A stretch of 64,000 bases of DNA from assembly GCF_030272615.1 (NCBI RefSeq), contig NC_081415.1, positions 598,737,335 to 598,801,334 of the forward strand, written 5' to 3'. The translations under genes and the position numbers were made by a program. Below are positions 35,756-43,628 of this stretch, one piece after another. Position 1 is the stretch's first letter. Every line of letters begins with the position of its first letter. The notes beneath the pieces were generated by a model. It saw only the letters and a program-made list of their open reading frames with translations, did not search any database and was not told the origin of the DNA. This DNA comes from Cryptomeria japonica. Its lineage: Eukaryota; Streptophyta; Pinopsida; Cupressales; Cupressaceae.

Positions 35756-36111
35756 TGTAAAGCGGAAAATCGAACCCTAGGTGTTCTCCCCCACTCCAAG
35801 GAGAAAGGGGGTCACTAGGATTGACGGTTTTCACTTAGGAGGGACTTTACATTCAAAAGAGGGGTTGAAACCCACAAGATCCAATCCCACACAATGCAAG
35901 ATTGGATTCTAAATGAGTTTCAAGGGTTGAGACATCAAGGATACCCTCTTTTGTAAAGAATGTAGATAGAAAGATTGAACTAGGAATGCATGTAAAGTAA
36001 GAAAGATTCGCTTATAAACAGAGATAGGGATACGGGATGAAGCTGCGGACCTGGAATTAGCAGTAAAATGTCGAGATGATGTTGTTCTGCAAATTTGAGC
36101 GAAAGTTGATG

Positions 36112-36142
36112 GGACGATGGCGCCTGGCATGCACACGGTCCT
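36112..36142 (-). promoter_or_regulatory. LTR hairpin of element B (3' LTR)
   Basis: GGACGATG and CACGGTCC arms, with two unpaired positions in the inner stem, around gcgcctggcatgca. Counterpart of 42724-42755. Confidence 0.5.
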
Positions 36143-36749
36143 CCGAAAAATCCGCGAAACGAAGGGGGATCTGTTCGTCTCTGCACAAGGATTCCAGATC
36201 TTCAATTATAGCCGCGTACCTGCAACCTACACACAGAAAAGAGAGGATGATTGGGGGGTTAGGGATTAGGGGTATGCCTTTAGGTCAAACCCCGGTTTTG
36301 GAATTAACCAAGAAATGAGAATGCTGTAAATGTAAATGTTTGTAATGTAAACAAGTACTGATACCTTGTTGTAAGAATGTTTGTATTCTTACATGCGAAG
36401 GTGTAATGAATGTTGTATTTTGTATGTTGTAAGTGATCTCCTCTTCAATGGTTGAATCCTTGTCTTGAATGCAACACTTAGCCTTGAATGGAGACTTAGA
36501 ATGCTCAATTGCTTGAAGGATTGCTTTGAATGCTTGAATGTTTGAATGTCACTTTCGCCTCTTGCTTGCATATATTTTCCTCTTTTTTTCTTGCCTCCTC
36601 AAATGGGAGGGGAAATGTAGTTTATATACTTGTCAATTAGGGCTGATAGACTGATTTTTCTGACCTTGGGCCGACCAGGAAACATTATTTCCCGAATTGC
36701 AAACTTAAAGACCCAATGCCCAAAAGAGACTGGGCCCAAAATAGGGCCA

Positions 36750-36810
36750 GGGACCAGGGCACTAGGCGCCCTAGTCCTGAAGGACCAGCGCGCTGGGCGC
36801 CATGGTCCCA
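36750..36810 (-). repeat. Two tandem GC-rich palindromic units, 3' LTR of B
   Basis: Units of about 31 bp built on GGACCAG...GCGCCATGGTCC. The other LTR has three (43363-43454). Confidence 0.9.
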
Positions 36811-36979
36811 CCTCCTGGGGCAGCAAGGTGCAAGGAGGGATCAGGCCAAGGTGTAGAAAATGCCATTTTTGGTGTCATAAACAGGTTTCGGGGTCTCCAT
36901 TCAGGTTCAACATTGCGCCGCCATCGTGAAGACCCAAATGCAGTCAAAATTGCAAGTGTCGCAATTTTAGGATGCTACA

Positions 36980-36997
36980 TTTAGCCCCCACTTTAGC
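36980..36997 (-). promoter_or_regulatory. Polypurine tract of element B
   Basis: On the minus strand GCTAAAGTGGGGGCTAAA directly abuts the 3' LTR, identical to the tracts of elements A and C. Confidence 0.9.
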
Positions 36998-37725
36998 AGG
37001 AGTATAAGCGTACGCCCATACTTCCGGTAAAGTACAAGGAAACAGCATTGAAAGACTTTCACCATGTCAAGAAGGCAAGATACACCAAGCCCCCAGTGGA
37101 CTAAGGATCTTACGACTTCAATTGACAAAGTAAAAGGGAAGATCACGAGGGAGAACCATGACTGTCAGTAGTAAGGTTCCCTCACTATGAGTCATGCAAG
37201 AAAGATATCAAAAAATTTCAAGGCAAAGCTAAATTTGTCAAGAAATTTTCAAGTATCTTGAAGAGATATGAACAGGGTGTATTCCCCCCTACGTTAAAGC
37301 GATTGCACACGCCTCATCGGGGGTGATTTCTTTAAGGTAGTGATACATATAGGAAATGAGAAGGGAAAGGAGCACGTTATCACAAGGATTTAGCCCCCAA
37401 GTGTGAGATAAGCCCAAGGATAATAGACACAAAACACAAAGCACAAGGTGACTTTGCTTTCCTTGGGGTCAGTATGTTGTATGATAATTCATGTATATCA
37501 TATGTATGTATGCATAATTGTTCTTCATTCCCCAATCAAGGAAGGTCACCTAGAAGAAGGGAACACATGTGTCTTTTGAGTCAACATGAGAGAGACCAAA
37601 AGAGGTCGCAATGCTTTGCATCGTCCTCAAGTAGACAACACTAAGGACAACAAATAGAAGAATGATAATAACAAATAGAAGAAGTAACAATAGGGAGGAG
37701 GAAAAGGGTCTGCTATGCTGATGAA
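36998..37725 (-). other. 3' non-coding region of element B
   Basis: Homologous to 4119-4986 in element A. It carries a second G-run (plus-strand cccccc at 37285-37290; minus strand GTAGGGGGGAATACAC) about 300 bp upstream of the polypurine tract. No ORF. Confidence 0.6.
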
Positions 37726-38301
37726 CTAGTCTAGCACGTCATCTACCCCCCGATCTTGCTGATCAATATTTCGGGAAGGCAAGAAACACGCTAGAGGAGG
37801 AACATCCAACACAGCAGATGGAGCTATCACAAGATCCAAACAAGGGCTATGTTCATGTTCCAAGCCACGTTGTTCTTGTCTAGGAGCTAGGATAAGTGCT
37901 TTAGAAAATTCGTTAGATAAATGGTTATCAACATCAACATATTCATATTCACTATCAGAAGAAAGAGGAGTAACATTTTCATCATGAATAACATTTTCAT
38001 CTATATCATCATCAAGATTTATAAAAATAGGATCTTTAACTCGCACAGGATCAAGACCATCATGCATCTTATGTTTAGGAGATTCTGGTTCAATTTCCTG
38101 CTAAGGAGAAAATGGAATAATTCTAGCTGAAGGTGTTTTTGGGGATTGCAAAGTTTGAGAAGCAGCTGCCTGAGCTCTAAGACGACGCTTTCATCGGCGT
38201 TCACGTGCAGAACGATTTCGTCTAGTCTTAGTAGGAAGTTGAGAAGATTGAGGAGGAGAAATGTTCTCATCCTTATCACTTGGGTGTTTGGGTTGTGGTT
38301 T
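37726..38301 (-). pseudogene. Acidic C-terminal segment of the element B polyprotein
   Basis: In the same frame as the two upstream parts but after the TAG at 38302 and two further stops (a TGA near 38190 and a TAG near 38101). The conserved block DSEYEYVDVDNHLS matches SDSDYEYVDVDKHLS in element A, and LILAP follows in both. It ends VDDVLD then stop. No known domain; it is strongly acidic. Conservation between two decayed copies suggests it was part of the original protein. Confidence 0.6.
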
Positions 38302-39624
38302 CTAAGGTTGGATAATAGGAACAGAAGAAGGTCTCTTCTCTCTATAAGAGGGAGGAGGAGGAACTGCTCCATATAAAGGAAGAATATTTGGTTTAGGAAG
38401 GAGACCACGTCCATCATGACGAGGAGGTATGGGTCTACCTTTAGAAAGTTTATTAGGCATAGACATAGTCACATCCATAGGGATGGGTTGGGAATCTTCT
38501 TGAGGAAAGACATTAGTTTTATCTTTCAAAGGAAGAACTTCCTTCTCAAGAATGATAGGAATATCAAGTTTGGGTGTTCTAGGTTCACTTAGAGATAGGA
38601 TCATATCTTTTTTCCACTTTTGATAAGATTTGAAAAGATGATCACTTCGCGGTGGAAGAGATTGGAATTGTTTAGGCCAAAAGTAATCAATAGGAACGCT
38701 AGAAGTTCTTTCAGCTGGTTTAAAGAGACTATGATTGACAGTAACAACTTCACCGTTATGGGGAAATTTCAAACACTTGTGAATAGGAGAAGCAATAGCT
38801 TTCATGGAAGATAGCCAAGGATAGCCTAGCTTCACACGAAATTGTTCGGACGATGGAATAATAGCAAAGATCACATCAAGGGATTTGTTATGGACCTCAA
38901 TAGGTAATGTAATAGAACCAATTGCAGGAGAAGAAAATGCATCAAATAATTTCACAACCACATTTGTTTCATCATAGATCACTTGATTCAATTGCAAAGT
39001 AAAAAGAAATTCTTCAGTAATGATATTAAACATGCAAGAAGGATCAATAAGCACTCCACGGCAAGGTGTATTCTTGACTTTTGCAACTATATATAAAGGA
39101 CCATCAGGTGCCCTGATAGTTTCACTGGAATCAAAGGTGATGGAAGGTTCTTTAGGGATTTTCTGCTGCTCTACAAAGTTAATCACATTCAGAGTCATAG
39201 ACACAAGATCATCAGGTGAGACAGAGGAATCATTAGTGTCAATCACATTAGAGGTATGAGAAGGTAATGGATCAGTAAAAATCTTAAGATTTTGTTTAGG
39301 AGGAGCTACAGATGTGTTGCCTTTATCATTCATACTAGAGACAGAGATAGTATTATTATCAATCAAATCTTGAATTTTACCCTTTAAAGCAAAACATTTT
39401 TCAATATCATGCCCAGGTTGACGATGAAATTGACAAAAAGATTTGTTATCAAAATAAGGCGAATTAATCTTTGCAGGATCTATTTGCCTTATAGGAGGGA
39501 GAGTAAGCACATTTTGTTCCAATAACTTATTCATAATACTATGCAATGATTCATTCAAAGGAGTAAACTTTCTTTCTTTCTTGAAAAACTTAGAAATAGG
39601 AGGCACACCTGATGCTGCATTCAC
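38302..39624 (-). pseudogene. Zinc-knuckle and protease-like part of the element B polyprotein
   Basis: 440 open codons. At residues about 61-75 is FCQFHRQPGHDIEKC, the CX2H...GH...C knuckle variant common in plant Gypsy gag. A retropepsin-like domain follows: GVLIDPSCMFNII (Asp at residue 194), IGSITLPIEV, VKLGYPWLSSMKAI and LKFPHNG. The catalytic D-S/T-G triplet reads D-P-S, exactly as in element A, which suggests a family trait. A proline-rich tail (GAVPPPPSYREKRP) precedes the TAG at 38302. The frame is the same as the gag-like part, separated only by a TAG at 39670. Confidence 0.75.
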
Positions 39625-39669
39625 ATTGTTGTTGATGATGTTTTCATTGAATTTAATGGACTCTCTGTT

Positions 39670-41175
39670 CTATTTAAACTTCCCAAATGGTTGTTGACTA
39701 CTATCACCCTTATCACTCGGAGCCATAGGATTTGCTTGTTCCATTTGACTCACAGTCAGTTGATAATTGTGAAGAGTTGCACACAACTGTTGGAAAGAAG
39801 TAAACTCAGAAAACAGAAGTTTTTCTCTAATATCTTTTTGTAAATTAGAAATAAAGATTCTTTGAATATCATTGTCAGGCACTGGAAAAGAAATTTGAGC
39901 ATACAAATGCTTATATCTACCAATGAAATCAATCACTTTTTCTTTAACACCTTGTTTACAATGCATTAAATCAATCAAAGTAACTTTAGGACTTATATTG
40001 TTTTGAAATTGTTGAATAAAAGCATTTGCAAGTTGTTGGAAAGAAGTAATAGAATAGGAAGGCAACGAGCAATACCATTGTAGAGCCTTGTCTCTTAATG
40101 TTCTAGTAAACAGTTTTGCAAGCAACCTTTGGTCATGAGCAAAATCGGTACATATTGTTTGAAAAGTCTTAACATGTGTTAGAGGATCACCTTTACCATT
40201 GTAAAGCTCCAATTGTGGGAGTTCAACATGCTTAGGGGGAATAGCTCGACCAATGTCAAGAGAAAGTGGGCTCGCAACATCAAATGTGGGCACACTAAAC
40301 TTAGATTGATTCATAGGGGCAATTTGTTGCTGTAAAGAAGAGACAGTTTGTGCAAGATTGTTAATGGTTGCTTCAGTCAAAGAATTCATATTAGATGTGT
40401 TAGATTGTGAAGGAGGTATTATGTTATTGAAAGAAGGTATTGATTGAGAGTAAGGTGGCAGGACACTATGATAGTTAGTCATAGGAGATGATTGGAAAGG
40501 AGAAACACTACAAGGAGGAATGGAATGGTTAAATGAATTGCCCCCTTGCGCCAAGTTCATTTGTGGACATGTAATAGGGACACTCATTGAAGGAATGAAT
40601 GAAGAAGTTGGATTGAATGAAGGAAGGGGGTTAATTGAAGAAGAAGGATTTCCCCCATGACTGGTGATCATAGGTGGAATGTCTTGTATTGAAGTAGTCA
40701 TTATGTTTGATGTAAAAGTAGGTATACTAGCAATAGAAGTCATCAAAGGGATAGAATGATTGACTTGAGTAGGAGGTTGTGTATAACCCAAAGTTTCAAC
40801 ACAACTCTTCATAGGCATCACATTCGAATCCACAATGTGTGCAATACTATGCAAAATATCAATTCCATTCTTATCATTTTGAACCATACGTTTTAGACCC
40901 TCAATTAAGGGAAGAGCTTGGCTATCGGGGTATTCTTGAGACATCCATTGTCGAAAATCATCAAATTGGTTATCCAATTTCGAAAGTTGTTCTACAAAAA
41001 CCTCATGGAGAGCTTCTTCATCGTTAGGAGGATTAGAGGAATTACTCGTGTCCTCGTTAAATAGGCCATTCAAATTAGGTTCCATCTCCTCAGTAATTAA
41101 ACCTTGGAAAGACTTAATTCTAAGGCTTCGTCTAACGGGAATAGTATAAGCAGGGCTTATTGTTGTAAAACTCAT
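39670..41175 (-). CDS. Gag-like protein of element B (501 codons, open)
   Basis: It starts MSFTTISPAYTIP at 41175, as in element A. Residues about 1-110 are acidic and helical-looking, with ELLSKL-like segments (VEQLSKLDNQFDDFRQWM). Residues about 120-300 are Ser/Pro/Asn/Thr-rich. Residues about 315-450 hold the Ty3 gag capsid-like domain: LELYNGKGDPLTHVKTF, FTRTLRDKALQWY, SFQQLANAFIQQF. The expected function is capsid assembly. It ends FGKFK-TAG at 39670-39672; the frame then continues into the zinc-knuckle/protease part. Whether the TAG is a mutation or a readthrough stop cannot be decided; element A has a sense codon there. Confidence 0.8.
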   Translation of the reverse strand: MSFTTISPAYTIPVRRSLRIKSFQGLITEEMEPNLNGLFNEDTSNSSNPPNDEEALHEVFVEQLSKLDNQFDDFRQWMSQEYPDSQALPLIEGLKRMVQNDKNGIDILHSIAHIVDSNVMPMKSCVETLGYTQPPTQVNHSIPLMTSIASIPTFTSNIMTTSIQDIPPMITSHGGNPSSSINPLPSFNPTSSFIPSMSVPITCPQMNLAQGGNSFNHSIPPCSVSPFQSSPMTNYHSVLPPYSQSIPSFNNIIPPSQSNTSNMNSLTEATINNLAQTVSSLQQQIAPMNQSKFSVPTFDVASPLSLDIGRAIPPKHVELPQLELYNGKGDPLTHVKTFQTICTDFAHDQRLLAKLFTRTLRDKALQWYCSLPSYSITSFQQLANAFIQQFQNNISPKVTLIDLMHCKQGVKEKVIDFIGRYKHLYAQISFPVPDNDIQRIFISNLQKDIREKLLFSEFTSFQQLCATLHNYQLTVSQMEQANPMAPSDKGDSSQQPFGKFK

Positions 41176-41303
41176 GCACTAAAGAGAGAGAGAAGATTTT
41201 GAATTTTAGAGGTAGCAAATTTCAGTAAAATCAGCCAATTTCCTAGATTTAAGCTGTTAAATACAATCAGGACAATCTCCCGAAATTTCGAAAAAAATGT
41301 CCG

Positions 41304-41333
41304 GGACCGTGGCGAATGGAGTGCACACGGTCC
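41304..41333 (-). promoter_or_regulatory. Leader hairpin 1 of element B
   Basis: Inner arms GGACCGTG and CACGGTCC pair perfectly (8 bp). Outer arms cgaaatttcgaaaaaaatgt and gcaactttttttgaaatttt extend the palindrome to about 80 nt. Confidence 0.65.
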
Positions 41334-41925
41334 TCGCAACTTTTTTTGAAATTTTCAGGGATGAAAGTTATGATGATTTTAAAGCTAATCTGAAAAAATT
41401 GAGTGATTTCACGATCTGTAGATAGGCCAAATTAAAGTTGCAATCTCAAAATTGAACCCTACCAAGATTGTTGAAAAATGTAAAATTTGAATTTTGAAAA
41501 AGAGAGGGAAACTGAAATTTTGAATTTTATGATTTTAGAGGGAATACTAAAAGCAATGCAGGTTTTGAAATTTAAAAATTGACTCAATTTCACGCAAAAT
41601 TCAATTTTGAAAGTGGAAATCAAGGTTGTTGCAATTAAACATTTAATTTCAAAAGTCACAAATTGCAAAAATTTGAATAAAGCACTGAAATTTCGAATGA
41701 ATGCCAACACACTTTTCAGATTTAGGATAGTAAGAAACACAATTTTGACATGAATTTCAGTTTCAACAATTTTTGAATGATTATAAGCCTTAATCCAAGC
41801 AATCACTAGACCAACTTTGACTGTAATTTTGAAAGTGTAAGAATTGATGAAGTTAGCCAAAATTCTGGATTTTAGCAGAAAAATACAGTAAGATCTAGCT
41901 CCCGAAATTTTGGAAAAAATGTCGG

Positions 41926-41955
41926 GGACAATGGCGCTCGGGGTGCACATGGTCC
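41926..41955 (-). promoter_or_regulatory. Leader hairpin 2 of element B
   Basis: GGACAATG and CATGGTCC pair with one mismatch. Outer arms cccgaaattttggaaaaaat and the reverse-complementary ttttttccaaattttcaggg are well matched. Confidence 0.65.
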
Positions 41956-42326
41956 TCGCAACTTTTTTCCAAATTTTCAGGGATGAGAGATATTATGATT
42001 TTGTTGCGGAATCCAAAGTTACAGCCAATTTGGAAGTGTTTTGATCAGTGAAATCATCAGTCAAAGGCTGAAATTAAGAGGGTTTTAAAAATTAGGGTTT
42101 TGACACTTAACCACTTAATTTTCAAAATTAAAGCACAGATATGATTTGACAATTTGCAGTAGGAGGGCAGATCTGAAACAAGCATTAGCAATTAAACATT
42201 TCACAAGCTCAATTACTAAAAAAAAGAAAATTTTAGGGTTTTGTGCAATTAACCTCTAAAATTTGCAAAAGATCAAACATGGAAATGTAATTAAGGAAGC
42301 AAATTTTTTAGATCTAACCATGAATA

Positions 42327-42365
42327 ATCAGAAGGTTGCGTGTTCGATTCACGTCGGGTTCACCA
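42327..42365 (-). promoter_or_regulatory. Primer binding site of element B: 39-nt match to tRNA-Trp
   Basis: Three bases inside the LTR edge. The minus strand begins TGGTGAACCCGACGTGAAT and continues to match; the plus strand equals the 3' half of plant tRNA-Trp(CCA), as I recall it, from position 38 to the terminal CCA. The usual primer site is 12-19 nt. Confidence 0.8.
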
Positions 42366-42723
42366 AAATGTAAAGTGGAAAATCGAACCCTAGGTGTTCT
42401 CCGCCACTCCAAGGAGAAAGGGGGTCACTAGGATTGACGGTTTTCACTTAGGAGGGACTTTACATTCAAAAGAGGGGTTGAAACCCACAAGATCCAATCC
42501 CACACAATGCAAGACTAGATTCTAAATGAGTTTCAAGGGTTGAGACATCAAGGATACCCTCTTTTGTAAAGAATGTAGATAGAAAGATTGAACTAGGAAT
42601 GCATGTAAAGTAAGAAAGATTCGCTTATAAACAGAGATAGGGATACAGGATGAAGCTGCGGACCTGGAATTAGCAGTAAAATGTCGAGATGATGTTGTTC
42701 TGCAAATTTGAGCGAAAGTTGAC

Positions 42724-42755
42724 GAGACGATGGCGCCCGGCGTGCACACGGTCCT
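42724..42755 (-). promoter_or_regulatory. LTR hairpin of element B (5' LTR)
   Basis: GAGACGATG...CACACGGTCCTC with imperfect inner pairing, downstream of the TATA-like box in transcription direction. Confidence 0.5.
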
Positions 42756-43362
42756 CCGAAAAATCCGCGAAACGAAGGGGGATCTGTTCGTCTCTGCACA
42801 AGGATTCCAGATCTTCAATTATAGCCGCGTACCTGCAACCTACACACAGAAAAGAGAGGACGATTAGGGGGTTAGGGAGTAGGGGTTTGCCTTTAGGTCA
42901 AACCCCGGTTTTGGAATTAACCAAGAAATGAGAATGCTGTAAATGTAAATGTTTGTAATGTAAACAAGTACTGATACCTTGTTGTAAGAATGTTTGTATT
43001 CTTACATGCGAAGGTGTAATGAATGTTGTATTTTGTATGTTGTAAGTGATCTCCTCTTCAATGGTTGAATCCTTGTCTTGAATGCAACACTTAGCCTTGA
43101 ATGGAGACTTAGAATTCTCAATTGCTTGAAGGAATGCTTTGAATGCTTGAATGTTTGAATGTCACTTCCGCCTCTTGCTTGCATATATTTTCCTCTTTTT
43201 TTCTTGCCTCCTCAAATGGGAGGGGAAATGTAGTTTATATACTTGTCAATTAGGGCTGATAGACTGATTTTTCCGACCTTGGGCCGACCAGGAAACATTA
43301 TTTCCCGAATTGCAAACTTAAAGACCCGATGCCCAAAAGAGACCAGGCCCAAAATAGGGCCA

Positions 43363-43454
43363 GGGACCAGGGCGCTAGGCGCCATGGTCCTGGGGGACCA
43401 GGGCACTGGGCGCCATAGTCCTAAAGGACCAGGGCGCTGGGCGCCATGGTCCCA
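43363..43454 (-). repeat. Three tandem GC-rich palindromic units, 5' LTR of B
   Basis: Each unit of about 31 bp can fold (GGACCAGGGCGC against GCGCCATGGTCC). It has one unit more than the other LTR, and this single unit accounts for the whole 31-bp length difference. Confidence 0.92.
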
Positions 43455-43628
43455 CCTCCCGGGGCAACAAGGTGCAAGGAGGGATCAGGCCAAGGTGCAG
43501 AAAATGCCGTTTTTGGTGTCGTAAACAGGTTTCAGGGTCTCCATTCAAGTTCAACGTTGCGCCGCCATCGTGAAGACCCAAATGCAGTCGAAATTACAAG
43601 TGTTGCAATTTTAGGATGCTACAATATT

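Larger units (their letters stand above)
35756..36979 (-). repeat. 3' LTR of element B (left in window)
   Basis: 1224 bp, TGTAGCATCC...TTTACA on the minus strand. It contains two palindromic GC-rich units (36750-36810), a TATA-like box near 36617-36626 and a hairpin at 36112-36142. It is exactly one 31-bp unit shorter than its partner. Confidence 0.95.
41176..42326 (-). other. Leader of element B with two hairpins
   Basis: A 1.15-kb AT-rich untranslated region between primer site and gag start. It contains two copies of the recurrent hairpin (41304-41333, 41926-41955) about 620 bp apart, each with its outer A/T arms, so the leader seems partly duplicated. Element A keeps a matching leader at 1-762. 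Confidence 0.65.
35756..43623 (-). mobile_element. Element B: complete non-autonomous Gypsy-type element (gag and protease only)
   Basis: 7868 bp with TG...CA termini, LTRs of 1224 and 1255 bp, and an exact 5-bp target duplication ATATT (35751-35755, 43624-43628). In transcription order (minus strand): LTR 43623-42369, tRNA-Trp primer site, 1.15-kb leader with two hairpins, gag-like frame, protease-like frame, acidic C-terminus, about 0.73 kb non-coding, polypurine tract, LTR 36979-35756. No RT, RNase H or integrase, hence non-autonomous (TR-GAG type). By eye the LTRs differ at a few percent of positions. Copy 1 preserves the uninserted site near 8970. Confidence 0.95.
42369..43623 (-). repeat. 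5' LTR of element B (right in window)
   Basis: 1255 bp. On the minus strand it starts TGTAGCATCC at 43623 and ends TTTACA at 42369. It contains three palindromic GC-rich units (43363-43454), a TATA-like box (minus strand, near 43230-43240) and a hairpin at 42724-42755. Confidence 0.95.
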
